64,000 bases of DNA from a bacterium (GCA_030428205.1 JAUIBK010000013.1:1-64000); one strand, 5' to 3'; shown: positions 16,931 to 25,876, counted from the first letter of the stretch. The notes: generated by a model from the letters alone, not told the origin. Translations and numbers: made by a program.

Positions 16931-18142
16931 ATGCAGCAATCAGAATATGATCTGACAATTATTGGAGGTGGTATCGTCGGCTTAGCTACGGCTTATACCT
17001 TTCTTCGCCGCTCTCCATCACTCTCCGTGTGTGTCTGTGAGAAAGAAGCGACTGTTGGTCAACACCAGTCAAGCCATAATTCAGGGGTGATTCATACAGG
17101 AGTCTATTATCCGCCCGGCTCACAGAAAGCAAACAATTGTACCAAGGGAAGAAAGCTTCTTCTTGAGTTTTGTCATGAGCAGGGCGTTGCGTACCGCACA
17201 TGTGGGAAGGTCATTGTTGCAACGGAAGAGTCGGAAATTCCCTATCTCAACACGCTCGCAGAGAGGGCAAAACACAATGGTGTATCAATACAGCCTCTTA
17301 GTGGCGAGGAATTGAAGAAGCGTGAGCCACACGTGCGTGGTGTTGAAGCTTTAGAAGTCTTTGACGCTGGTATTATACGATTTAAGGATGTTTGCCATAA
17401 ACTCTACGACCTCATTCAGAGTCATGATGGAACGGTGCGTTGTGGTTCGGCACTCGAAAAAGCTTCCTATCAAAACGGAGTATGGAGCCTTTCAACATCT
17501 ACGGGAGAAATAAAGACGAAGCGAGTCATTACTTGTGCTGGGCTCTATAGCGATCGAGTTGCTCGACTCTTTGGCCACCACCCTTCGTTACAAATTATTC
17601 CTTTCCGTGGCGAGTACTACACTCTGACCAAAGAAGCCTCAAAGTTTTGCCAGGCTCTTATCTATCCTGTTCCTCACCCTCTTTATCCTTTTCTCGGAGT
17701 GCATCTGACACGCACCTTGGATGATATTGTTGAGTGTGGGCCAAGTGCAGTACTTGCCTTCTCAAGAGAGGGATACACAAGATCTCATATTTCTCTTGGA
17801 GACCTCAGCGAAGTGCTCACTTCTGGGAGGTTTTGGAAGATGGCTGCTCAGCACTGGAAGTTTGGAGTATCTGAGATGGCTACCTCCTTTGTGAAAGAAC
17901 GTTTCGTGCGTGCTGTCCAAAAACTTGTTCCTGCTATTCGTTCAGAGCACCTTATCCCTGGAGGAAGTGGAGTCCGTGCACAGACTGTTGCTGCTGATGG
18001 CTCTCTTGTTGGGGACTTTGTTATAGAGGAAGCTTGTGGGGTTCTTCATCTTCTCAACGCACCTTCCCCGGCAGCAACCTCATGTTTCGCTATTGCTGCG
18101 GAGCTCTACGAGAGAAGTGAAAACATCTTACACAGCTCTTGA
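16931..18142 (+). CDS. lhgO: L-2-hydroxyglutarate oxidase-like FAD enzyme
   Basis: DAO-family flavoenzyme oxidising L-2-hydroxyglutarate to 2-oxoglutarate. The FAD motif is IIGGGIVGLATAY; SSHNSGVIHTGVYYPPGS and NCTKGRKLL are hallmarks of LhgO; the C-terminus has PGGSGVRAQ. Length (403 aa) is normal. Its last 37 nt overlap the convergent sulfotransferase gene. Why it sits in a glycan island is unclear, so a related 2-hydroxy-acid substrate is possible. Confidence 0.88.
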   Translation: MQQSEYDLTIIGGGIVGLATAYTFLRRSPSLSVCVCEKEATVGQHQSSHNSGVIHTGVYYPPGSQKANNCTKGRKLLLEFCHEQGVAYRTCGKVIVATEESEIPYLNTLAERAKHNGVSIQPLSGEELKKREPHVRGVEALEVFDAGIIRFKDVCHKLYDLIQSHDGTVRCGSALEKASYQNGVWSLSTSTGEIKTKRVITCAGLYSDRVARLFGHHPSLQIIPFRGEYYTLTKEASKFCQALIYPVPHPLYPFLGVHLTRTLDDIVECGPSAVLAFSREGYTRSHISLGDLSEVLTSGRFWKMAAQHWKFGVSEMATSFVKERFVRAVQKLVPAIRSEHLIPGGSGVRAQTVAADGSLVGDFVIEEACGVLHLLNAPSPAATSCFAIAAELYERSENILHSS

Positions 18143-19284
18143 AAATGTCTTTTATCTTCCTTGGTAGGAGTAAGCGCGTCGTAGTATTCTTGCTTGAGTG
18201 ATTTCCAGTCTTGAGAAGAGTCTCCTGATTGAAGGAGTGTTTCGGTAGCAAGGAGCCTAATAAAAGGTGAGGACTGGAGTGCGAGTATCTGCAGTTGACG
18301 TAAGCCGTCGTGCTGGAGTGAGGGCTCATGAAGTGCATTTCGAGCAAAGTAGAACTGTAGGAGAGGGAGGTGTTCAATATGGATAGCGAGTTGAACCATC
18401 GGATCGACTAGTGGGGTGATATCGATTCCGCCAAATTTCTTTGAAATACTTTCTAGGGTCGACTCTATCCAGATACGCAGCAAGAGGTTGAACGCATCTT
18501 CATTCCAGCATCGAATGGGTTGTTTTGTAAGGGAGCTTCCAAGAGGGTAGTCGTGTTCCGTTGGGATGTGTGGGGCAAGCATATGGTAGCGAGCATTGAT
18601 TGATGGATGCTTTTCATTTCTCCAAAGAGCGACTCTCTTCTCAGTCGAGCTTGAATTGCTGAATTTGTCTGAGCGAGAACCATTGAGTGCTGAATGGATG
18701 ATTTTATTTGAGCGCGATACCCCAATGAAGGAGAGGATGTCCTCCATCATGCCTACGTCGAGTTCTTCAAGTTTTTCATAGTAGAGGTACGCCACTTGAC
18801 TCGAGGTGTGGTGGATCAGGCATTCTTGGAGCAGCCACTCTTCGATCATTCCGAGTTGAAAAATACCTCCTTGACTTGGAATAAGAGGCATATCGAGAAA
18901 GCACTCGGGAGTAAAAGCTGGGGTGTTATAAATAAGCTTCGAAAGTCTATCGTAATTTGATACGGCGCAGTCTCTTGCATCTCGTACAGGTCGAATCATT
19001 GGTTTGGTAAACGTGTCACCATCAAAATGGTGAGAAATTTTGACGCCCACTGGGTCAGGATAGGTGAATCCTGAGCACGAGTGAAAACATGGAACCCACT
19101 TGCCAAGCCAGCCAATGGCTTGATCTGTTGGAAAGAGGGCTCCATCTCGTGCTTCGAATGTCCACTCGAAGCTCCCCCAGTAGCTACAGACATTGAGCTC
19201 TTGAAATAGTTGGATGATTTTTTTTGCGCCTGCTCTTGTTAATGAAGTGCATGGGTATTCACGGAGGGGTTGGGTTGGAGTCAT
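18106..19284 (-). CDS. PAPS-dependent sulfotransferase-like protein
   Basis: N-terminal CTSLTRAGAKKIIQLF fits a degenerate 5'-phosphosulfate loop, and VRDARDCAVSNYDRLS is a clear 3'-phosphate-binding motif of sulfotransferases. The C-terminal third is helical (armadillo or TPR-like: LLQFYFARNALHEPSL) with no known function. It starts 3 nt after the second sulfotransferase (19288-20400), so the two are co-transcribed. Its 3' end overlaps lhgO. Likely target: a surface glycan. Confidence 0.7.
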   Translation of the reverse strand: MTPTQPLREYPCTSLTRAGAKKIIQLFQELNVCSYWGSFEWTFEARDGALFPTDQAIGWLGKWVPCFHSCSGFTYPDPVGVKISHHFDGDTFTKPMIRPVRDARDCAVSNYDRLSKLIYNTPAFTPECFLDMPLIPSQGGIFQLGMIEEWLLQECLIHHTSSQVAYLYYEKLEELDVGMMEDILSFIGVSRSNKIIHSALNGSRSDKFSNSSSTEKRVALWRNEKHPSINARYHMLAPHIPTEHDYPLGSSLTKQPIRCWNEDAFNLLLRIWIESTLESISKKFGGIDITPLVDPMVQLAIHIEHLPLLQFYFARNALHEPSLQHDGLRQLQILALQSSPFIRLLATETLLQSGDSSQDWKSLKQEYYDALTPTKEDKRHFQELCKMFSLLS

Positions 19285-19287
19285 GTA

Positions 19288-20400
19288 CTAGCCTCGTAGT
19301 GGAAAGTGAATTCGATGTGGTCGAATACCGAGCTCCTCAAGGTGCTTCCGTGCAACATAGTCTTGACCGGGATGAGTGAGAACGACTATGAAGTCGGCTT
19401 GTTCAAGTTGAGCTTTCGCTTGTGAGTGCTTGAAAACAGCAGGGAGATCGCTCGGGGTGTTGTAAAAGATATTCTCCCACGTGATGGATCTTCCTTCGAT
19501 AGAGTCTACGGCTTGTGCAAACTGTAAAAGGGCGTTGCTCACCTCTGCGTGAAAACTCAAACAAGTGATATTGAGTTTGCGTTTTTGAAGAAGTATACCA
19601 CAAAACCCGCTGTCAATCTGAGTTGGGCACTGAGCTTGTAGTTGGGTGAAGATCTCTTGAGCCTCCTTGTATTCTGCGAGAGCTTGCCTGTCGTCTGGTG
19701 AAAGCGCTTCGAGTTCTTTCGTTAAGGTATCTGAGGCGTAGTTATAGAGAGCGATGTCGAGATCGTTTTGAGATTCGATATCTTTGAGGAGTGCTGGCGA
19801 AAGTTCCTCGAGCTCGGGCCGCTTTGGATTGGCGAGTGTTTTTGTCCAAAACCACCAGCGATCCCAATCGAGACGTTTATGGAGAAGAAAGAGACTCTCA
19901 TCGTAGAGCTCGGTAACTCCCACATATGCAAAATGATTCTTGATGTTATCAAAGAGTTCGGGAAGGTCCTTCACTTCGGGTCTTGTTAGCCGGTAGTGGG
20001 GGAAGCCGAAGACGTAGTGAGCTTGCTCGTTGCGAGCTTCCCTTTGGTACTGCTCAAGAGAGATGTTATTCTCAGTTATATACTTATGCATGCCTCGATT
20101 TGGATCGTGGAGGTAGCAGTAGTATTGAGAGACTATTCGTTTTACAGGGTTCCGAACGAGGGTGATATAGGTAGTAGGAGCAGCTAAAAAAGAGTGAAAT
20201 CCAAAATAGACGCCGTGGCCATAGAAGCAGCGAATCTTCTTGAGCGCTTCAGCAGGAGCACTGCGCAGGTGAGGCCATGCAGCTTGTGAGGTGTCGTAGT
20301 GTTGCGACCCGTAAGGGTGATAGACCGACTGAAGAACTCGATTGAGAGTATCTCCACCGGTTCTTCCAGCGTGGCAAAATAGGACTGTGGGCTGTTTCAT
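19288..20400 (-). CDS. Sulfotransferase family protein (Sulfotransfer_2-like)
   Basis: The PAPS loop is FCHAGRTGGDTLNRVL, comparable to the HIPKTGGT motif of carbohydrate 2-O-sulfotransferases. The 3'-phosphate motif is TLVRNPVKRIVSQYYCYL, followed by a typical helical region. The C-terminal 100 residues (ITCLSFHAEVSNALLQF ... GQDYVARKHLEELG) are an extra domain I do not recognise. First gene of a two-gene unit, divergent from the plus-strand gene at 20502. Predicted to sulfate glycans; the acceptor is unknown. Confidence 0.8.
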   Translation of the reverse strand: MKQPTVLFCHAGRTGGDTLNRVLQSVYHPYGSQHYDTSQAAWPHLRSAPAEALKKIRCFYGHGVYFGFHSFLAAPTTYITLVRNPVKRIVSQYYCYLHDPNRGMHKYITENNISLEQYQREARNEQAHYVFGFPHYRLTRPEVKDLPELFDNIKNHFAYVGVTELYDESLFLLHKRLDWDRWWFWTKTLANPKRPELEELSPALLKDIESQNDLDIALYNYASDTLTKELEALSPDDRQALAEYKEAQEIFTQLQAQCPTQIDSGFCGILLQKRKLNITCLSFHAEVSNALLQFAQAVDSIEGRSITWENIFYNTPSDLPAVFKHSQAKAQLEQADFIVVLTHPGQDYVARKHLEELGIRPHRIHFPLRG

Positions 20401-20501
20401 GTCTCAGTAAGTCTACTGATTCAAATCCCAGAGAGAAAGTCTTTTTCTCTTCATACTTTGGGGTTACTCTTTCGTAAGAGGCAGGCTACAATACTTCTCC
20501 A

Positions 20502-21698
20502 ATGAAGCAGAAAATTCTTTCATTCATACTTTTTCCAGATGAAGCTCTGGCTCGGGCCTATGCAGAGGATCGGGAGCTTTCAGGACAAAGCTTCGAAGTA
20601 CAGGTCGAAGCGCTCTGTCACTCCTCACATGCCCCTCTCTCAGCGCGTCTCTTCACAAGCCTCAACTCGTCTACTTATGAGCTGAGTGTGTATCCCGTGA
20701 ATAATATGCCCTCACAGGTAACATGGTTAAGGGCAAATGGTTATCACGATTTTAACTCTAGGCAGTGGATGCAAGAGACCGTACGCCGACAGATAGATTC
20801 CGTAAAGCCTGATGTGCTCTGTCTTCCCCCGTCTCTGTTTACAAATGAGTTTCTCGGTGATGTTCACCCCAAACCCCAGCTCGTTATTGCGTGGTGGGAT
20901 AGAAATCTTGATGAGATTTCTGACTGCTCAAAATATGATCTCGCCTTTCTTGAGAAAAAAGACTTCGAATCGAATGCACACCAGTGTCAGGTACATCACC
21001 TCTTTACCCTTGATTTGGATCGAAGCCCTGTCCACGAGACTGTTGCGAAAGTAAACGACGTGATTCAGGCGAGGCTACACGAATCAACACCTGGTGAGTC
21101 TATTGAGGCCGCTGAGAATGATATGCAAAATGCCTTACCTCCAGTAGATGCCCTTGTTGTGGAAGCTCTTTCTGCGCTCAATGGTGGAGAGCCAGGACGT
21201 GCCAAGGAGCTTCTTGAAGAGAACAAGGCTCTCTTTCAGGATCACCCTGAACTTCACTTTCCTCATGCACTCGCATTTGCTCGACTTGGTGACTTATTCC
21301 AAGCGAAGAATGAATTGCACGAACTTCTCCAGCTTCGCCCAGACCATGTCTTTGGTCAGCAGTTCCTCTTAGAGATTGAAGCCCGTGCTCCTAAAGAACA
21401 GGAGGCGCTGTCAACGGTTTCCCAAGAAACTGGAGTATCGACACAAGAAATTGATGAGCTCCTCAATCAAGCTATCGAGTGTCTCCAATGCCAAGATCTT
21501 TCTGGGGCCAAAGACCGTATTGTTCAAGCGAAGGGTTTTGGTGCAAACGTGCGTGACCTCTTTTATGTTGAGGCACTTTGTTACCTCCAAGAAGGAGATA
21601 AAACGCGGGGAGCCTCTCTCTTGGAGCGAGAACTCCAGCTCTATCCTGATAATCAGGAGGCGCATGCACTCTTAACAAAATTAGGAGGTGTGGCATGA
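20502..21698 (+). CDS. Glycosyltransferase-like N-domain fused to TPR repeats; catalytic half missing
   Basis: The first 170 residues are paralogous to the N-domain of the glycosyltransferase at 10991-12352 (MPSQVTWLRANGYHDF, QIDSVKPDVLCLPPSLF). The sugar-nucleotide-binding half is absent, and the sequence passes straight to TPR-like repeats, whose last unit (LNQAIECLQCQDLSGAK ... LERELQLYPDNQEAHALL) matches the tail of the same paralog. It may be a scaffold or acceptor-binding partner rather than an enzyme. Its stop overlaps the next start by ATGA, so translation is coupled to the following glycosyltransferase. Confidence 0.75.
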   Translation: MKQKILSFILFPDEALARAYAEDRELSGQSFEVQVEALCHSSHAPLSARLFTSLNSSTYELSVYPVNNMPSQVTWLRANGYHDFNSRQWMQETVRRQIDSVKPDVLCLPPSLFTNEFLGDVHPKPQLVIAWWDRNLDEISDCSKYDLAFLEKKDFESNAHQCQVHHLFTLDLDRSPVHETVAKVNDVIQARLHESTPGESIEAAENDMQNALPPVDALVVEALSALNGGEPGRAKELLEENKALFQDHPELHFPHALAFARLGDLFQAKNELHELLQLRPDHVFGQQFLLEIEARAPKEQEALSTVSQETGVSTQEIDELLNQAIECLQCQDLSGAKDRIVQAKGFGANVRDLFYVEALCYLQEGDKTRGASLLERELQLYPDNQEAHALLTKLGGVA

Positions 21699-23278
21699 GT
21701 GAGCGTGTCCGAGTTCTTCATGTTATTCAGTATCTTAGTCTTGGGGGAGCTGGGCGAGCGATGATTGCTGCGGCAAAGTATATGTCGCAGACATCGGATA
21801 TGCAGCATGATGTCGTCTCTCTCCTTCCTCCTGAAGATGCGGCTGTTGGTTTTGCCGAGCAAGAAGGCATGAAGTTCATCCCGACATCAACGATTGACGA
21901 TCTCCGGTGTCTTATCCCTGATTATGATCTCATCCAGCTTCAGTGGTGGAACAACGCTGAAATGGGTTCCTTGCTCCGTGAGCCACTCCCACCTTGTCGG
22001 CTCGTAGCTTGGTGTCACGTTGGTGGCCATATAGCCCCACAAGTTATCCCTGATGATCTTGTGCATACCTTGGATTGTGCTGTTGCTTGTAGTCCTCATA
22101 CATATCGTTCTCCCGCATTTCAATCGCTCTCAGCTCAAGAGCGGTTAGTGAAGTGTGCCATGGCCTATGGAGCAGCAGATTTTGCACGTGTAGAGTCAGT
22201 TACGCCTCAACAACACGCAGGTTTTCAGGTTGGCTATATTGGGACTATTCACTTTTCGAAGATGCACCCTGACTTCGTTTCTATGAGTGCTTCGGTCGAT
22301 GTCCCAGAGGTTCGTTTTGTTGTTTGTGGCGGGGGTGGGCATGAGGAGCTTATCCGTCAACAAGCTACTTCTCTAGGGGTTATGAACCGATTTGATCTCC
22401 GTGGTTATGTGGATGATATAGCATCCATTCTCTCGGAGCTTGATGTTTACGGTTACCCGCTGTGTGAAGAGAACTATTCGGGCTCAGAAGTAAATCTTCA
22501 AGAAGTCATGTATGCAGGTATTCCGCCGGTCGTTTTTCCTTACGGCGGTGTGCGTTACCTTGTTGTTGATAACTACACTGGACTCGTTGTTCATAGTGAT
22601 ATTGAGTATAAGCAAGCCATTGAGCATCTGTACCACAATCCTGAAGAGCGTGCTCGAATCGGAAAGAATGCTGCGGAATATGCGCGTCAGATTTTTGGTG
22701 CCAAAAATGCAGCGAAAGTGTTTCTCGAAGTGTATGAACGGATCTTAAAGCTTCCTAAGAGAGCCCATCTCTGGAACGAGCCGGCGTGTGATAGTATTCT
22801 CGATGCGCATATTAGCCAAGAAATGGTCTTTCCTCCCTCTCAGGAGCTTAGTGGCGCAGATCTTTTTACAGAGTCTCTTGCAGGGCAGTTTTCCTGTTTT
22901 TTAGAGAGTATGCGTGATGAAGATCTCTCTCGCCTTCTTGAACACGATGAAGCCATAGGTCACTGTACACAGCTTTTACAAGATACCGTCTCTGTGCAGT
23001 ACCTCCGATGTTTCCCCCGCGATGCTGTACTTCACTTTTGGACGGGACTTATTCACCGAGCAAGGCTCCGTTACCAAGAAGCTTTAGCGTCCTTTGATCA
23101 AGCTGCGCAACTCGGCTTCTCACATTGGCGACTTCTCTGGTACATCACCCACTGCGCAAAAGAGGTCGGAGCCGCAGAGCTTGTTTCTCAAGCCTCAACG
23201 GCATTAGTCCCGTTGTTGCGAGACTATGGGATAGATTCTTCACTCGCGGCTCGGTATCGCTTGCCTGTTGTATCCTAG
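21695..23278 (+). CDS. GT4-like glycosyltransferase with a C-terminal TPR-like region
   Basis: GT-B glycosyltransferase. N-domain: VLHVIQYLSLGGAGRAMI. C-domain: VGYIGTIHFSKMHPDF, VVCGGGGHEELI, and the donor site EVNLQEVMYAGIPPVVFPYGG. Residues about 400-527 form a TPR-like tail (GLIHRARLRYQEALASFDQA). It overlaps the preceding gene by 4 nt. Its TAG stop codon is part of the CTAG that opens the repeat at 23275, so the native C-terminus may have been trimmed by the insertion. Confidence 0.88.
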   Translation: MSERVRVLHVIQYLSLGGAGRAMIAAAKYMSQTSDMQHDVVSLLPPEDAAVGFAEQEGMKFIPTSTIDDLRCLIPDYDLIQLQWWNNAEMGSLLREPLPPCRLVAWCHVGGHIAPQVIPDDLVHTLDCAVACSPHTYRSPAFQSLSAQERLVKCAMAYGAADFARVESVTPQQHAGFQVGYIGTIHFSKMHPDFVSMSASVDVPEVRFVVCGGGGHEELIRQQATSLGVMNRFDLRGYVDDIASILSELDVYGYPLCEENYSGSEVNLQEVMYAGIPPVVFPYGGVRYLVVDNYTGLVVHSDIEYKQAIEHLYHNPEERARIGKNAAEYARQIFGAKNAAKVFLEVYERILKLPKRAHLWNEPACDSILDAHISQEMVFPPSQELSGADLFTESLAGQFSCFLESMRDEDLSRLLEHDEAIGHCTQLLQDTVSVQYLRCFPRDAVLHFWTGLIHRARLRYQEALASFDQAAQLGFSHWRLLWYITHCAKEVGAAELVSQASTALVPLLRDYGIDSSLAARYRLPVVS

Positions 23279-23496
23279 TGTTCCGACAAAAAAGTTTTTA
23301 CCTAACGGGGAGGAACACTTTTTCGCCGAATGGCGAAAACCCTCGCCCGTCTTCGCTAAAGCTACGACGTGGTCCTGCGAGTTCAGGTCACGACGAAGCT
23401 CGAAGAGCGTAGTCGGAGAGGGACAATACGGCTGGCTAGTGCTATGACCAGAAAGGGTTTGAACGAAGTGAAAAAACTTTTTGGTCATAGCACTAG
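23275..23496 (+). repeat. Family A modular repeat, full copy
   Basis: This 222-bp unit has a left hairpin (AGTGTTCC...GGAACACT), a GCGAAAA segment, a core of about 85 bp (GACGTGGTCC ... GAGCGTAGTCGGAGAGGGA), and a right hairpin with 15-bp perfect arms CTAGTGCTATGACCA/TGGTCATAGCACTAG. Both ends read CTAG. It lies between the 3' ends of the convergent glycosyltransferase and flagellin genes. Other copies are at 3814, 39337 and 46998. Confidence 0.88.
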
Positions 23497-23543
23497 CTCC
23501 TGTGAAGTTGAAAAGTATCCAATCGATTGAAGATCTTTGCTTA

Positions 23544-25490
23544 TTATCCGCGAAGCAATTGCACCGCAAGCTCAGGGAGTGTGTTTGCTTGGCCAAGAAC
23601 AGTTGCCGCTGTTTGCTGTAGTACGGATGCTCGGACAAGCTTGGCTGATTCGGCTGCAATGTCAGCGTCTCGAATGCGTGATTCTGCAAGAAGTGATTGC
23701 TGAGTTCGGACCTCAAGCACGTTTCCAGCCGTCTCTAATCGGCTGAGTCCTGCTCCTATTGTTCCTTGGACTTGGCTTACGAGTTGGATGTTTCTCTGCG
23801 CTGTTTCTAGTGCTGCCGTTGCGCTATCTTGGGTTGTAATCAGTGTACTTCCTAAGCCCTCAAGCATTGTACCAAGTGAAGAAAGTTCAGTAAGGATGCC
23901 ACCAGTAGTGCCCTCGCCGACTTCGATATCAATATTGGATGAGTCACGAGTCGTATCTACATAGAAAAGTTCCATACTTCCATCGCTGTTTCCTCCAGTA
24001 AAGTCGAAAGTTGAAGAGATGAAGATAGCTGTACCATCTTGTGAAAGTTCATAGTTTCCAGAGCCCGTTTGCTCAAGGGTTGTATGGAGTAAAATTTCTC
24101 CGTCTGTAAAGTCTACTTCATAGAGTTTATACTTCTGAATATTATCCGTTTCATCTGTAAGGGCACCTCGAGAGAGAAAAAATGCTCGAGTGCCATCGTT
24201 ACTTAGAGTAAGTGCGCCGACATCAAAATCATTTCCTATGTGCTCAAAGAGGTTTCTTATTTCTCCTGTATTACTATCGATCTCATAGGCTAAAGTTCGA
24301 GTATTTGGATTTAGCCCGTTGAGGTTCTTCCCACTCGCAAAGTGAACCTTTCCGTCGTTCGATATAGAAAAGCCTGAGGCACCAAAGCCGCCTATGGTGT
24401 CGGTTATCTGAGAAACACCTGCTGGATTTGCAGAGTCAAAAACAAAAAGTTCAATGTTTCCATCGCCGTTGAGTCCGAGCCCATCTTTTGAAGTTCGGAA
24501 AAGAACTTTTGATCCATCCGCGCTTATTGCAATGTTATCAAAATTTCCTGCTGCATTCGTAAAACCTGATTCAATTATGTTAAATGCGTTAGTATGAAGA
24601 TTGATAGTCCCAACAGTTGACTGCGCAAAGAGGCCGGTGGCTGATTCTTTTCCTTCGCCAGAGACATAGCGAGTTTGAGAGGTAAAGGCGACGGTGCTAC
24701 CGTCCGCACTAATATCGATTTGTCGAATAGGTGCCGCTCCAGCTTGCTCATTCGTCAACTGAGTGATTTCGCCTGTTTGAGCATCAAGGTGATAGAGTTG
24801 AGAAACTCCACCGTTATTTTCTCCCAGGTAGTCTTGACTACTTACAAAAATAATATTTCTGCCAGAGGCATCAGCCGAAAAAACACTGGGTGAAATCATC
24901 GTATCGTAGAGCAAGACGTCTTCACCTGTTGTATGATTGAGTTGTCGAATGTGATGTTTGTTCGTATCCACATATGTGATCAGATTTCCGTCGGCGGAAA
25001 CTTCAAGCTGTCCTGCACCACCCCCACCAGTAAAATCTGTCATTTGTTGGGCATATTGTGCTGTGTTTGTGCCACTAAAGAGGTTGAGTCCGTTAAATGA
25101 GGTTGTTTTTGTTATCCTCCTAATTTCTAAATCGAGCTGTGCGTATTCGGTATAGAGAGCTTTCCGTTGTATTGCAGAATAAGTGCCGTTAGCAGCTTGC
25201 TCGGCAAGTTCAGCTTGTCGTACGAGGAGCGATGAAATTGAGTCGATTGCACCGCTGGCAATGTGTAGTGCAGAAATCCCATCGTTTACATTAAGACGAC
25301 CTCGAGAGGTAATGCGAGCATCGGCGGCAAGCTTGTTAGAGAGAGCAAGTCCTGCGGCATCATCGGCAGCACGATTAATGCGCATTCCACTTGCAAGTCT
25401 CTCGAATGCTTGGGTAGCAAGCGAGCTCGTGTCGTCAAAGCGACGTAGCACACGTAGTGCTGATATGTTTGAGCCGATTGATATCGTCAC
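23544..25490 (-). CDS. fliC: Flagellin with a seven-bladed beta-propeller in place of the variable domain
   Basis: Residues 1-155 are a flagellin D0/D1 N-terminus (ISIGSNISALRVLRRF, RLASGMRINRAADDAAGLAL, SFNGLNLFSG). Residues about 530-648 are the D1/D0 C-terminus (AALETAQRNIQLVSQVQG, ESRIRDADIAAESAKL, then VLGQAN). Between them, about 158-515, seven PD40/TolB-like blades repeat the pattern (S)xDGxxxxF, a variable loop, then LYxxDxxTG. The propeller should project from the filament surface. The start is GTG at 25490. Neighbouring glycan genes could modify it; FliS is at 63147. The flagellin call is certain and the propeller assignment strong. Confidence 0.95.
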   Translation of the reverse strand: MTISIGSNISALRVLRRFDDTSSLATQAFERLASGMRINRAADDAAGLALSNKLAADARITSRGRLNVNDGISALHIASGAIDSISSLLVRQAELAEQAANGTYSAIQRKALYTEYAQLDLEIRRITKTTSFNGLNLFSGTNTAQYAQQMTDFTGGGGAGQLEVSADGNLITYVDTNKHHIRQLNHTTGEDVLLYDTMISPSVFSADASGRNIIFVSSQDYLGENNGGVSQLYHLDAQTGEITQLTNEQAGAAPIRQIDISADGSTVAFTSQTRYVSGEGKESATGLFAQSTVGTINLHTNAFNIIESGFTNAAGNFDNIAISADGSKVLFRTSKDGLGLNGDGNIELFVFDSANPAGVSQITDTIGGFGASGFSISNDGKVHFASGKNLNGLNPNTRTLAYEIDSNTGEIRNLFEHIGNDFDVGALTLSNDGTRAFFLSRGALTDETDNIQKYKLYEVDFTDGEILLHTTLEQTGSGNYELSQDGTAIFISSTFDFTGGNSDGSMELFYVDTTRDSSNIDIEVGEGTTGGILTELSSLGTMLEGLGSTLITTQDSATAALETAQRNIQLVSQVQGTIGAGLSRLETAGNVLEVRTQQSLLAESRIRDADIAAESAKLVRASVLQQTAATVLGQANTLPELAVQLLRG

Positions 25491-25494
25491 GCCT

Positions 25495-25539
25495 GCAAAA
25501 TCCGTTTGCTACTGTTGTTCACACTCCATGTGAACAACA
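25495..25539 (-). promoter_or_regulatory. Flagellin leader with two GGA-loop hairpins, candidate CsrA/RsmA sites
   Basis: On the transcribed strand the leader has a perfect 11-bp hairpin (25513-25539) with loop TGGAG in the context CACATGGAGTG, close to the CsrA consensus ACARGGAUGU. A second hairpin (25495-25509) has stem GCAAA/TTTGC and loop CGGAT. The second GGA begins 13 nt before the GTG start and probably includes the ribosome binding site. Paired GGA loops in a flagellin leader recall hag control by CsrA in Bacillus. No csrA or fliW is in the window. Confidence 0.5.
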
Positions 25540-25672
25540 CCAATACGCATTGGTGATTGATCACGTAGCAATGCGCGCCGTGATTCGAACACCAAATAAA
25601 AAAACAACAATGTCTTACGGTCCAAAATTCCACACACACTGGACCCAGTCGAAAGATCGGGGGACATCAATA

Positions 25673-25702
25673 ATATCGGCGGGTTAGGGGGGCGATCTTG
25701 AA
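25673..25702 (-). promoter_or_regulatory. Possible sigma-28 promoter of flagellin
   Basis: The transcribed strand reads TCAAG, a spacer, then GCCGATAT. The latter matches 7 of 8 bases of the sigma-28 -10 element. The -35 is weak and the spacing (17 nt after TCAA) is longer than the usual 15. A similar TCAAG...GCCGATAC pair lies before fliS. It implies a leader of about 170 nt. Confidence 0.35.
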
Positions 25703-25876
25703 TTTATCTTACGCAAGTTATTCTTTAACTTCAGATAGTTACATAAGAGAGCGCGGAGTTCTGATGGCGGTTGAGTGTTGGGGTCTGTGATTTTGGGGGT
25801 CAGTAGAGACGGGTACACGGCCATGACGTTGAGGTCAAGGAGCAAGTGAGGGATGAGAGAGTTCGACTTATACAGG

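Noticed and set aside
25560..25640. TTCGAAT on the minus strand with partly pairing flanks, reminiscent of a tRNA T-arm.
   Set aside because: Only three stem pairs form and no acceptor, D or anticodon arms can be drawn around it.
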